This document shows positions 26,003 through 34,244 of a stretch of DNA of 64,000 nt, piece by piece. Source of the DNA: Paradesertivirga sp965650335 (lineage in GTDB: Bacteria; Bacteroidota; Bacteroidia; Sphingobacteriales; Sphingobacteriaceae); NCBI GenBank assembly GCA_965650335.1, contig CBFGOI010000003.1:1-64000 (forward strand), written 5' to 3'. The notes beneath the pieces were generated by a model. The model was given only the letters and a program-made list of their open reading frames with translations. It ran no database searches and was not told the DNA's origin. A program made the translations under genes and the position numbers. Positions within the stretch are counted from its first letter, which is position 1, and each line of letters starts with the position of its first letter.

Positions 26003-26674
26003 TTAAAGAATGAATTCTGCTTCTTCTTCAACCTCTAGTTGGTTCTCTACTCTGAAAATGCCGGGGGCCGACCAGATTGCATCTTCAGCATCTTCTTTTT
26101 CTGCAAACGAACGTACTTTACCTCTCAGAATGGCCTTGTTTCCGTCAACATCAATGTGCACTTTATTGGCATCAATGCTAGCGCTTCTATGAAAAGCAGC
26201 GCTTATTTTTTGTTTTAAGTTTTCGGGTGGGGTTTTTTGCTTCAATGTTAAATTATTAATAACGTTCCGTACACCAACCAGATTAATAACTGCGTTCTTT
26301 GCCGATTCGCGTTGGTATCCCCAGTCAACTTCTCCTTCCAGAGTTAAAATTCCATCTTCGACTTTTACTTTAATACTTTGTTCATTGATGGACGTATGCC
26401 ATTTTATTGCATTTACAGCCGCTTCAGCAATTTCAGTATCCGATCTTTTATAACTTGGCGAAATTCCCACCTGAATATCCTCAGCTATTGCCTTAACTCC
26501 AGTCACCTTTTTAGCTTGTTTCTCAGCTTCCAATTTTTTCAAGTAACTGTCTACATGACCCGAAAGCGTTACCACCCCATTTTTTACAGAAACGCCAATT
26601 TCTGACGCGTTTAGAAGTGGATCCCATTTTAATTGGTCGAGTACATCCTGCTGGATTTGTGCATCATTTTTCAT
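26003..26674 (-). CDS. Triple-BON-domain protein, copy 1
   Basis: 223 residues made of three BON modules (about 5-70, 80-145, 153-218), each with the pattern V-x-V-x-dG-x-V-x-L-x-G-x-V (for example VSVKNGVVTLSGHVDS and VKVEDGILTLEGEVDW). BON domains bind phospholipid membranes, as in OsmY. No signal peptide is seen, so unlike OsmY it may be cytoplasmic. It is a near paralogue of the protein at 32175. A regulated promoter lies at 26698-26739. Confidence 0.8.
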   Translation of the reverse strand: MKNDAQIQQDVLDQLKWDPLLNASEIGVSVKNGVVTLSGHVDSYLKKLEAEKQAKKVTGVKAIAEDIQVGISPSYKRSDTEIAEAAVNAIKWHTSINEQSIKVKVEDGILTLEGEVDWGYQRESAKNAVINLVGVRNVINNLTLKQKTPPENLKQKISAAFHRSASIDANKVHIDVDGNKAILRGKVRSFAEKEDAEDAIWSAPGIFRVENQLEVEEEAEFIL

Positions 26675-26697
26675 AATAGTTGTGATTTTAATATTTT

Positions 26698-26739
26698 TAA
26701 AGGTACCTCATTGCCTGTTTTTTGATTTGACAATGGTCA
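26698..26739 (-). promoter_or_regulatory. FNR/CRP-like box plus TACCTTTA promoter of BON gene
   Basis: On the minus strand, TGAC-CATT-GTCA (26739-26728), 22 nt, then TACCTTTA (26705-26698), one mismatch to TAnnTTTG. No -33 TTTG. Same design as the promoter at 25552. Confidence 0.5.
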
Positions 26740-26792
26740 GTTTTGAGCCTGATATTAGGGCAAATATTTTGGATGTTTATCATCTCGATGCT

Positions 26793-26835
26793 GGACAGTA
26801 ATCAGTCAGTCCCAAAGGCTTTTTGCCCAATTTTA
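26793..26835 (+). promoter_or_regulatory. Weak FNR/CRP-like box before the universal stress gene
   Basis: GGAC-AGTA-ATCA (26793-26804; one mismatch to TGAY-N4-RTCA), 23 nt, then CAATTTTA (26828-26835; two mismatches to TAnnTTTG). It counts mainly because the spacing equals the better examples. Confidence 0.3.
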
Positions 26836-26862
26836 TAATTCGTGAATGAATTCAGGTGTGTT

Positions 26863-27654
26863 ATGAAAAAAATTCTGGTGCCAATCGATTTTTCGCCAGC
26901 CTCTCGTCAGGCCAGCGAGTATGCAGCTGCCCTTGCCAGGCAACTTTCTGGCGAGATTCGACTTTTACATGTGTTTCACGAGGCCTCTGCAGTTATTGAT
27001 GGAATGGTTAGCAGTGATGCCACCGGCACTGACTTAATGGAAGAGAATGAAATCCTGGTGAAGAGGGAGATCGACTTTTTGAAAGAACGCTATGCGGTGG
27101 AAGTAAGCGGATATGCCAGGATAGGCTTTCGAATTGACCGAATACGGGATATGGCGAAGGAAATGCAGGCTGATTTGATTGTTATGGGAGCTGGTGATAC
27201 AACATTAAGTACAATCAGAAAAGTTACTATACCTGTGCTTATAATTCCGGAGGGAGTTTCTTTTGTACCTATTAAACACATTGTATTTGCTGCTGATTTT
27301 AATGAGATTTCTAATGTTTCATGTTTTGATTCTTTGCTTAGGTTAATGGATAAACTCGATGCCATGTTACAGGTTTTGCATGTTAAAAGATACATGAAAG
27401 ACAGACCGGATGTTGAAGAGCCTGGAAAGGCGCAACTACGCACTATTTTATCTAAAATAACTTTCTGGTATGAAGAAATAGAGGCCGATAGCGTTGAAGA
27501 AGGAATTGAGGATTTTGTAGAAAGTCATCCGGCCGAATTATTGGTTATGATAGCACATACACACAACGTATTCGAACGGATTTTTGGCGGCACTCATACC
27601 AGCTCAATGACCTATCAAAATAAATTACCGCTGTTAGTTTTGGAAGATAAATAA
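26863..27654 (+). CDS. Tandem universal stress protein (UspA family)
   Basis: 263 residues from the ATG at 26863 (MKKILVPIDFSPASRQ), chosen over an ATG 21 bp upstream because this is where the UspA fold begins. Two Usp modules, about 1-130 and 140-263. The first has the strand IVMGAG (ATP-loop-like GAGDTTLS) and IPVLIIPE; the second begins IKHIVFAADFNE and ends LPLLVLED with AHTHNVFERIFGGTHTSSMTY, where G-x-x-S/T residues suggest nucleotide binding. It is a cytoplasmic stress protein without known reaction. Confidence 0.85.
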   Translation: MKKILVPIDFSPASRQASEYAAALARQLSGEIRLLHVFHEASAVIDGMVSSDATGTDLMEENEILVKREIDFLKERYAVEVSGYARIGFRIDRIRDMAKEMQADLIVMGAGDTTLSTIRKVTIPVLIIPEGVSFVPIKHIVFAADFNEISNVSCFDSLLRLMDKLDAMLQVLHVKRYMKDRPDVEEPGKAQLRTILSKITFWYEEIEADSVEEGIEDFVESHPAELLVMIAHTHNVFERIFGGTHTSSMTYQNKLPLLVLEDK

Positions 27655-27660
27655 TGAAGT

Positions 27661-28038
27661 CTATCTTGTTTTTTCAAGTTGCACTGCCAGGTAGATTATA
27701 GCAATTCCGATAAGAAAATAGAACATTTGCAAGGGATGAAAAGCATCGATCATGAAAATTTGCACAAGTATCCAGCCGCTTATAAATAAACCGCCTACGA
27801 TAGACCATTTATATCTTGAGTGATATTGTTGAGCTATGCAAAATCCTGCAAACAAATTCAGGCAACCTACAGTTACCAGAAGAATTCCAGGGATCAAAAA
27901 GTTTTTGAATTCTGTATTTCTTAATAAGTCAGTTGATAAATTTAGTAATCTTCCCGGCGGGTCGCTTATCATAAGTAAACCCGATACAATGCTTGTGAGA
28001 GCAACGAACATTATCAGGATGAATAAGGCAGATTTCAT
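27661..28038 (-). CDS. Small four-helix membrane protein
   Basis: 125 residues with hydrophobic spans at about 3-24, 47-69, 80-97 and 103-119, and few charged residues. No family is recognised; many stress clusters carry such small membrane proteins. Its start overlaps the end of the PEBP gene by 4 bp, so it is the last gene of a three-gene operon. Confidence 0.6.
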   Translation of the reverse strand: MKSALFILIMFVALTSIVSGLLMISDPPGRLLNLSTDLLRNTEFKNFLIPGILLVTVGCLNLFAGFCIAQQYHSRYKWSIVGGLFISGWILVQIFMIDAFHPLQMFYFLIGIAIIYLAVQLEKTR

Positions 28039-28670
28039 GTTATCCTTTTATAGGTTCCAATTAATTCTCCGAAACCTATAATATGTCCGCTCATTGCTTT
28101 CTCTAAATCAGCTTTCCTTGCGTTCGGACTTAATTTTAGTAATTCATCTAATGCGTAAACCTTAAAAAAGTATCGGTGAGTGCCGGAGGGAGGGCAGGGG
28201 CCACCATAATTTTTCCTTTCAAAATCATTTACCCCTTCTATGCCATGGATGCTATTCTCTTTTATATGATGCGTCAACGGGATGTTCCACACAAGCCAGT
28301 GCGCCCAGGTAGCTATCGGAGCATCCGGGTCGTCAACGATCAATGCCAGGCATTTGGCTTCATTCGGAATGTGTTCAACTTCTAGCGGTGGACTTATATT
28401 TTTGCCGTCGCACGTAAACTTTGATGGAATCGGTTGATTGTTTTCAAAAGCAGGGCTGGTAATCTTGAGCTCTTTATAATATACTGTTTCGCTGGTGTCT
28501 AATTGATCGGGCCAATTCTGTTCATGTTCTCCCGGAGAAAAAAGTGAATCAACGCCTTCAACGAAATCCGGATTCTCATGATGAATAATCGGTTCATCTG
28601 CATCCATAGGCATTTTAGCTTCCGAATTAGTTTTCGGAGCCGTCGCGTTTGGTTTTGCTACCTTTCTCAT
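28035..28670 (-). CDS. YbhB/YbcL-type PEBP family protein
   Basis: 211 residues. An acidic extension of about 65 residues precedes the domain, which begins LKITSPAFENNQPIPSKFTC and carries the ligand-pocket signatures DDPDAPIATWAHWLVWNIP and GPCPPSGTHRYFFKVYALD. The family binds anions or phospholipid head groups and its role in bacteria is unclear. Middle gene of the operon started by the erythromycin-esterase homologue. Confidence 0.85.
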   Translation of the reverse strand: MRKVAKPNATAPKTNSEAKMPMDADEPIIHHENPDFVEGVDSLFSPGEHEQNWPDQLDTSETVYYKELKITSPAFENNQPIPSKFTCDGKNISPPLEVEHIPNEAKCLALIVDDPDAPIATWAHWLVWNIPLTHHIKENSIHGIEGVNDFERKNYGGPCPPSGTHRYFFKVYALDELLKLSPNARKADLEKAMSGHIIGFGELIGTYKRIT

Positions 28671-28696
28671 AATCTTAGTATTAAATTCTTGTCTTG

Positions 28697-30031
28697 CTAT
28701 TCCCCAAATGGGTATGTTTCAGGTATTTGGTGTCCGTCGGGTTTGAGATGCAGCGGATGCAAAGCACTGGTCTCATCCAGATAGATAAACGCATCGTAAC
28801 GCAACGGCAAAATGCTGGGCACATAATTACCATATTCATGTTTCGGATCATAAACCACCCCAATGGCCCTGTGTCCTAAATGATTTTCCATCAGAATGTC
28901 ATGGTCCGCAAAATCATCCATCATCAATAACTTATTTTCCGCACCTGCTGTATGCAATAAATATTCCCAGCTTCCTTTTTTTGCTTCTGGTACTTCCATT
29001 TTCTGCATTGGTGCTCCCCAATTTACACCTGCCATAACAGATCCTTTGTACGAGCCGAAGCCTACTAATACCACGCCTTTATCAGGATGCTGGGTTCTCG
29101 ACAGCTCACCAATGTTAAACATACCATCATGAACCATGTCCGTTGCCCGGGCATCGCCGATGTGCGTGTTATGTTCCCATACAATTGCTTTAGAATTTTC
29201 GCCGTGATATGCCAAAAGTCTGTTGAGCGTTTCAGCCATATGCCTGTCCCGAACATTCCAGCTATGTGGGCCGCCCTGCACCATTGCTCTGTAATACTTC
29301 TCGGCATGCACCGTAACCAGAGCATTTTGTTCGGCACTAAATACATTTTCATAATCGGAGTCGTAATGCGGCGACTTTTGCTGTATTTCTTTGAGCAGTT
29401 TCACTACCTCGTTCTGGCATAACTGAGGTACCAGCATTGATGCTCTGGCATATGCCTGGCCCTCATCGCTGCGATACGGCTCAAAACACCTGAAGGCATC
29501 TTCGGCAACTTGCAATGCTGCGGGATCGGTGTTTTTAAGATACTGCATAATACTCTCCATGCTTTCCCAGAGACTGTATACATCGAGACCATAAAATCCA
29601 GCTTTTTTATTCGAAGGTAAATCCGAATTGTGTCTTTGCAGCCACTCCGCCAGTGCCGCTACTTCCCAGTTTGCCCACATCCATGTTGGCCAGCGGTTAA
29701 ATTCGTGCAATACTTTTAAGGCTGTTTTGTGCTCCTGATCGTATCCTTTTACAAACCGGTTTAAGCGGTAGCAATCCGGCCAGTCGCCCTCAACGGCAAT
29801 AAAATTGAATCCTTTTTCTTCTATCAGCTTTCGCGAAATATGAGTTCTCCAGGTATAATATTCATTCGTTCCGTGGCTGGCTTCACCCAGCATCACCACT
29901 CTCGAATCTCCGATTCGATCAAATAATGGCTGCAAATCAGCCCTGCTATTAAGCGGATAACTCCATTGTTTAATGGCAGATATAGCAGCAGATTCATCTA
30001 CTGGTACTTCTTGTGTAAAATGACGTCTCAT
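28697..30031 (-). CDS. Erythromycin-esterase homologue (PF05139-like)
   Basis: 444 residues. LGEASHGTNEYYTWR gives E50 and H53, the equivalents of the catalytic pair of EreB-type hydrolases; VEGDWPDCYRLNRFVKG and WEHNTHIGDARATDM are further family signatures. Most chromosomal members are not macrolide resistance enzymes; in stress clusters they often lie near phosphoribosyltransferases, as here. No signal peptide. First gene of a minus-strand operon; its promoter probably uses the left box of the divergent control region at 30147-30242, giving a leader of about 110 nt. Confidence 0.85.
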   Translation of the reverse strand: MRRHFTQEVPVDESAAISAIKQWSYPLNSRADLQPLFDRIGDSRVVMLGEASHGTNEYYTWRTHISRKLIEEKGFNFIAVEGDWPDCYRLNRFVKGYDQEHKTALKVLHEFNRWPTWMWANWEVAALAEWLQRHNSDLPSNKKAGFYGLDVYSLWESMESIMQYLKNTDPAALQVAEDAFRCFEPYRSDEGQAYARASMLVPQLCQNEVVKLLKEIQQKSPHYDSDYENVFSAEQNALVTVHAEKYYRAMVQGGPHSWNVRDRHMAETLNRLLAYHGENSKAIVWEHNTHIGDARATDMVHDGMFNIGELSRTQHPDKGVVLVGFGSYKGSVMAGVNWGAPMQKMEVPEAKKGSWEYLLHTAGAENKLLMMDDFADHDILMENHLGHRAIGVVYDPKHEYGNYVPSILPLRYDAFIYLDETSALHPLHLKPDGHQIPETYPFGE

Positions 30032-30146
30032 AATAATAAATCTCTGTCTATTGTCTGGATTTTTATCTCTTGAACAGCGTATTATGCAAAGGCTTTTCTT
30101 TGTAAAGATGTCTTTTAGATAATTTGTTTTTTCGATATAATTTATT

Positions 30147-30242
30147 CAAAACAACCTCATTTTATGCGCTTTAAGCATGATGATTGTCAGACTCTAGTCT
30201 GATGATTATCATGGAGATAGAATTGAAAGCGGACTAGATTTG
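30147..30242. promoter_or_regulatory. Divergent control region with two FNR/CRP-like boxes
   Basis: Two boxes, TGAT-GATT-GTCA (30178-30189) and TGAT-GATT-ATCA (30200-30211), lie 22 bp apart in a 38-bp near-perfect inverted repeat (30176-30213). To the right, 23 nt after the second box, is TAGATTTG (30235-30242), a perfect TAnnTTTG. To the left, 23 nt from the first box, the minus strand reads TTGTTTTG (30154-30147), one mismatch. Each box thus has the same offset to its own divergent promoter. Confidence 0.65.
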
Positions 30243-30263
30243 AATTATAAAAAGGAAAAAACC

Positions 30264-30785
30264 ATGGAAAATAACACGCCTATCAGCACACTTCATAATC
30301 TGATAGATTATGATATCAGCAGGTTTATGAGTGCAGAAGTTCAGCTGAAAAACAGCCTGGCAGAATGGATAAACAGGGCAAATTCGCTGCAGCTGAAAAA
30401 TGTGTTGCAGAGATATTTAACTTTTGTACAGCAGCATATTGAAAAGTTGGAAGATTTTTTTGAACAGGAAAAAATAGGCTCTCTAAGTCTTAACAATCGC
30501 GTGATGCAGGCTTATATCTCCGAGACCAATGAGGCCTTAGAAAATTGCACACATTTGGAAGTGAAAGATGCCTGCTTGCTTTCATCCGTGCAGGCTATCA
30601 ATCATTTTAAAATAAGTACATATGGAACTGCCGCAGCATTTGCAAATGCACTCGGAATGGACAAATCTGCGACTGTTTTTCATGAAGCAGAAATTAACGA
30701 AAAACATATAGACGATCGGTTGTCTCAGTTGGCCGAGCATGAGGTAAATATTAAGGCTAAAACTCCTATTGTTTTACCCGAATAA
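30264..30785 (+). CDS. YciE/YciF-type (DUF892) ferritin-like protein, copy 3
   Basis: 173 residues from the ATG at 30264 (MENNTPISTLHNL). I preferred it to an ATG 24 bp upstream because the close paralogue at 25010 begins MEVNNSSISDLG at the same point, and the expected transcript start (about 30249) lies after the upstream ATG. It has the ferritin-like helices with NHFKISTYGTAAAF and NEKHIDDRLSQLAEHE. First gene of an operon with the hydrolase and phosphoribosyltransferase genes. Confidence 0.8.
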   Translation: MENNTPISTLHNLIDYDISRFMSAEVQLKNSLAEWINRANSLQLKNVLQRYLTFVQQHIEKLEDFFEQEKIGSLSLNNRVMQAYISETNEALENCTHLEVKDACLLSSVQAINHFKISTYGTAAAFANALGMDKSATVFHEAEINEKHIDDRLSQLAEHEVNIKAKTPIVLPE

Positions 30786-30795
30786 ACCAGAGATC

Positions 30796-31455
30796 ATGGA
30801 AATGCAAATTGCTAAAGAGGTCTCAATCCCGGTTAATAATATAACCTTAAAAGGTGATTTGGTTGTGCCTCAAAATGCTACAGCTATTGTAGTTTTTTCG
30901 CATGGCAGTGGAAGCAGCCGGTTTAGCACCCGTAACCAGATGGTGGCCGAATACCTGCGGGAGAGAAATTTCGGAACGCTTTTATTCGACTTGCTCACAA
31001 CTCAGGAAGATGCGGATTACGATAACAGGTTTAACATCGATCTGCTGAGCAGCAGGTTAATAAGTGCAACCGAATGGCTTAGAGCTAATTCGGCTACAAA
31101 AGATCTGAACGTCGGGTATTTTGGCGCCAGTACGGGTGCTGCATCAGCCTTACAGGCCGCTGCTAATTTAAAATGGGTTGGCGCTGTTGTTTCGAGAGGT
31201 GGGCGCCCGGATCTGGCCATGCGGTTCGTAGAACGGGTCGAAGCTCCAACTTTGTTGATTGTCGGAGGTTTCGATACCGTGGTTCTGGAGTTAAATCAGA
31301 AAGTATTACAAAGATTACACTGCCCTAAAGAGCTGGTAGTAGTTGAAGGGGCAACTCATTTATTTGAGGAGCCCGGAAAATTGAATAAGGTTGCTGAACT
31401 GGCTGCTGAATGGTTTGAAAAATACTTAAGCCCAGTGGCTGCGATTAAGAGTTGA
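30796..31455 (+). CDS. Alpha/beta hydrolase (dienelactone-hydrolase-like)
   Basis: 219 residues from the ATG at 30796 (MEMQIAKEVSIP). VVFSHGSGSSRFSTRN forms the oxyanion region; the nucleophile is the Ser of GYFGASTGAAS (G-x-S-x-G); acid in VGGFDTVV and His in EGATHLFEEPG complete the triad. Substrate unknown. In other bacteria such hydrolases adjoin, or are fused to, the same phosphoribosyltransferase type that follows here. Cytoplasmic, no signal peptide. Confidence 0.8.
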   Translation: MEMQIAKEVSIPVNNITLKGDLVVPQNATAIVVFSHGSGSSRFSTRNQMVAEYLRERNFGTLLFDLLTTQEDADYDNRFNIDLLSSRLISATEWLRANSATKDLNVGYFGASTGAASALQAAANLKWVGAVVSRGGRPDLAMRFVERVEAPTLLIVGGFDTVVLELNQKVLQRLHCPKELVVVEGATHLFEEPGKLNKVAELAAEWFEKYLSPVAAIKS

Positions 31456-31478
31456 TACGGCCGAGAAAAAAGAATGTT

Positions 31479-32111
31479 ATGTTTAGAGATAGAATAGATG
31501 CCGGGTTATTCCTGGCAGAAAGGCTCAAAAAGTTTAAAGGCGATCCTGGTGTGGTTTTGGCGGTTCCAAGGGGAGGCGTGCCTGTGGCGTATTCTGTAGC
31601 CCGCGAATTAAATTTTCCGCTCGACTTGATCCTGACAAAGAAAATCGGACATCCCAGGAATGAAGAATATGCAATAGGTGCTGCAAGTCTCAGCGATTAT
31701 TTTGTAATTCCTCATGCCAATGTTTCCGACGAATATATTCTTCAGGAAGTGGAACGAATTCGGACCCGTTTAAAGGAGATGTATAAAAAATTTATGGGAG
31801 ATAGAGAGCCCGAGAATCTTAAAGGGAAAACCGTAATTGTAGTGGATGATGGTATTGCCACTGGTAATACAATTTTGGCAACGGTAAATGTGCTGCGGAA
31901 GAGTGAACCCGCTAAAATTGTAATTGCGGCTCCGGTAGCGTCTAAAACCGCTGTTCAGAAACTGTCTAAAGAAGTGGATGAAGTAATTGCTGTAATGATA
32001 CCGCATGAATTTTATGGCGTAGGTGCATTCTATCATAATTTTACGCAGGTCGGGGACGAGAAGGTGTTGTTTTACCTGAATAAACTTAGAGAGTCGGGAA
32101 AGGTGGTTTAA
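31479..32111 (+). CDS. Phosphoribosyltransferase-family protein
   Basis: 210 residues from the ATG at 31479 (MFRDRIDAGLFLAERL); an in-frame TTG 27 bp upstream is less likely. The PRPP-binding loop is VIVVDDGIATGNT near residue 125; VVLAVPRGGVPVAY and KKIGHPRNEEYAIGA are typical of the stand-alone stress-linked PRTases. The actual base or acceptor is unknown. It forms an operon with the ferritin-like and hydrolase genes. Confidence 0.85.
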   Translation: MFRDRIDAGLFLAERLKKFKGDPGVVLAVPRGGVPVAYSVARELNFPLDLILTKKIGHPRNEEYAIGAASLSDYFVIPHANVSDEYILQEVERIRTRLKEMYKKFMGDREPENLKGKTVIVVDDGIATGNTILATVNVLRKSEPAKIVIAAPVASKTAVQKLSKEVDEVIAVMIPHEFYGVGAFYHNFTQVGDEKVLFYLNKLRESGKVV

Positions 32112-32174
32112 ATCTTGAATTCTTAAGACTTCCTTTGGGATTTCGAAAATCCTTTATAACGTGCATAAAATGAT

Positions 32175-32849
32175 ATGAAAACTGATTTACAGATCCAAAA
32201 GGATGTAATGGAAGAGCTTAATTGGGAGCCGTCTTTAAATGCTTCGGAAATTGGAGTGGCTGTGAAAAATAGTGTGGTAACTCTTTCAGGGAAAGTAGAT
32301 ACTTTTTCTAAAAAGCTCACGGCCGAGAAAGCTGCTAAAAGAGTGGCCGGCGTAAAAGCCGTTGCAGAGGAAATACAGGTAGGAATACCAATGGGCTTTA
32401 CTAAAACTGATGCAGAAATTGCAGAAGCAGTCCTTGTCGCTTTACAATGGCACACCTCAGTTCAAGAAGAAAAAGTTAAAATTAAGGTTGAAGAAGGAAA
32501 TGTAACACTTGAAGGAGAGGTAGAATGGGAATATCAGCGGGCATCTGCTAAGACGGCTATTGAGCAGTTGGCCGGCATTCGCTCTATCACTAATTTAATT
32601 ATTGTTAAGCCACAAATTACCGCACTAGATATCAGACAAAAAATTAGTTCTGCATTTCATCGCAGCGCTAATATTGATGCGGGTAGAATTGATGTTAGTG
32701 TAAACGATACCAAGGTGGTACTGTCTGGTAAAGTTCGTTCTCTGGCAGAAAAAGAAGATGCAGAAACTGCAGCTTGGGCAGCGCCGGGAATAACAAGTGT
32801 GGAAAATAATCTCGAAGTTGTGGTTAAAGATTATATTTTGGCTAAGTAA
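32175..32849 (+). CDS. Triple-BON-domain protein, copy 2
   Basis: 224 residues, aligned along its whole length with the protein at 26003 (LNWEPSLNASEIGVAVKNSV versus LKWDPLLNASEIGVSVKNGV at the start; SSAFHRSANIDAGRI versus SAAFHRSASIDANKV near residue 155). Three BON modules, no signal peptide. It lies 63 bp after the phosphoribosyltransferase gene; no box of the shared type was found in that gap, so it is probably read through from 30249. Confidence 0.8.
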   Translation: MKTDLQIQKDVMEELNWEPSLNASEIGVAVKNSVVTLSGKVDTFSKKLTAEKAAKRVAGVKAVAEEIQVGIPMGFTKTDAEIAEAVLVALQWHTSVQEEKVKIKVEEGNVTLEGEVEWEYQRASAKTAIEQLAGIRSITNLIIVKPQITALDIRQKISSAFHRSANIDAGRIDVSVNDTKVVLSGKVRSLAEKEDAETAAWAAPGITSVENNLEVVVKDYILAK

Positions 32850-32872
32850 ATCGTCGCTCTGATTTGGTGATC

Positions 32873-33109
32873 TTAGAGTTTCTCGTTCAAAATATCATGA
32901 ACTTCTTTGATATCTAATTGAAGTAATAAAGATCCGAAAAAGACTGCTGCTTTATCCTGCGCCTGAAAATGCTGCAAAACAGCTCTTCTGATTTTATTGT
33001 GATCCAGCTTTCCCTCTTCATAGGTTCGCTTAATATAAGCCAGAAAGGTATTTGTACAATTGTTTTTGTGTTCTTCCAGATATCCTGAAACAGTATTCTT
33101 AAGATCCAT
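32873..33109 (-). CDS. Hypothetical 78-residue helical protein
   Basis: A small, mostly helical protein (DLKNTVSGYLEEHKNNCTN, YEEGKLDHNKIRRAVLQHF, LLLQLDIKEVHDILNE) of unknown family. It follows a 44-residue membrane peptide gene on the same strand after 23 bp, so the two probably form a unit. Confidence 0.5.
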   Translation of the reverse strand: MDLKNTVSGYLEEHKNNCTNTFLAYIKRTYEEGKLDHNKIRRAVLQHFQAQDKAAVFFGSLLLQLDIKEVHDILNEKL

Positions 33110-33132
33110 CCTTGTATTCTATATCCTAAAAT

Positions 33133-33267
33133 TTATAATGATGTATAAATTGAAACTGCTAAAACCACTAGAGTTAGAATGACATACATTAAAATATCGA
33201 ACTTCCTGTTCTGTTCAGTGCTGAACTTGTGTTTGTGCGGCGATGGGGTATAGGTTTTTAGGATCAT
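33133..33267 (-). CDS. 44-residue single-pass membrane peptide
   Basis: A complete frame (ATG at 33267-33265, stop at 33133) reading a polar, His/Lys-rich N terminus (MILKTYTPSPHKHKFSTEQN) and then one membrane helix (DILMYVILTLVVLAVSIY). The charge pattern places the N terminus inside. Family unknown. It precedes the 78-residue gene by 23 bp. Confidence 0.5.
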   Translation of the reverse strand: MILKTYTPSPHKHKFSTEQNRKFDILMYVILTLVVLAVSIYTSL

Positions 33268-33499
33268 AGGGAGATATTTTTGTTTTCATGATGCAATACT
33301 CGGGCCAAAATCAACAGTTTACGACCGGGATAATTTTTTTTCATACTAGGAGAGAAAAAAATCGATAGAATTAATCACTTGAAAACTAGCTGGATAATAT
33401 TTAGGGCAACGGTGTATGGGTTTAAAATCAGTGTTTTAAATTCAGAACAGTCATCTGCACTAAGCCGGCGACAAGTAAAGCTCCCTAACGATGCATTGA

Positions 33500-34081
33500 T
33501 TAAAAGTAGATATCGACGTAATCCGTCAGCATTCCGCCTTCACAATTTATCATATCTTGTAAACGCCAGTATTTTCTGTTTTTCGTGGTTTTAAATAACT
33601 GTTTGCCTGTTTTAATACAAGGTTCGCCGCGGTTATTGCTTTCAATTACCGATTTGATTTCTCCCTGAAATAATAGTTCGGATTCTGAGACCTGCTTTAT
33701 AAGGCCGTCAATACTTATATAGTCTGCATTTTTGCTGCTTTTCTGTCCTCCTTTAATTGAATACCAGCCGTTTTCGGCAATTTGAATGTTAACACTTCCT
33801 GGTTCGTTCCAGCTGATCCATTGCAAGGTGAAATCGTGTTTCCCAACTCTTAAGGCTTTATCTTTCGGGGACGTCGATAGTTTAATTGTTGTTGCGGCTT
33901 TTGCGTCAGTATCAGTTTTTCCAGAATCAGCAACGCCAATAAGCTTTTTCAAGCTGTCTATCTCTTGCCTTAGAACTCTGTTTTCCTTTTTCAATTCTAT
34001 TACCTGATTTGAAGAGTTCTTACATCCCGAAAGGATACCTATCAATAAAATCAGCAGATGAAATCTAATAAGTGCATGCAT
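33500..34081 (-). CDS. Lipoprotein with coiled coil, function unknown
   Basis: From the ATG at 34081 (MHALIRFHLLILLIGILSGC) it has a lipoprotein signal with lipobox LSGC, a coiled-coil stretch (VIELKKENRVLRQEIDSLKK), a linker, and a C-terminal beta-rich part with two cysteines. An ATG 21 bp further up would add a polar end before the signal. It lies between the kdp unit and the stress island, on its own. Confidence 0.6.
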   Translation of the reverse strand: MHALIRFHLLILLIGILSGCKNSSNQVIELKKENRVLRQEIDSLKKLIGVADSGKTDTDAKAATTIKLSTSPKDKALRVGKHDFTLQWISWNEPGSVNIQIAENGWYSIKGGQKSSKNADYISIDGLIKQVSESELLFQGEIKSVIESNNRGEPCIKTGKQLFKTTKNRKYWRLQDMINCEGGMLTDYVDIYF

Positions 34082-34244
34082 AGGTATATAATATTCATTC
34101 ACGAAATAAGTTTGGCTCGGACTTGATACACCGGTTTGTCTTCTAGTACGATACGAAACCCTAAAAGTATAATCAGGATACTACAAGAGAGAGGAGTAAT
34201 AAGTTGTTATACCTATTTTTAGTAAAAATGGCGAGAACAGATAT

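Noticed and set aside
28697..29422. Several alternative-frame readings of 60-111 codons over the esterase gene
   Set aside because: They arise from the high-information antisense of the 444-residue esterase homologue and show no domain.
28697..30031. Macrolide resistance gene
   Set aside because: The family name is erythromycin esterase, but the context is a stress cluster and chromosomal homologues usually do not confer resistance; only homology is claimed.
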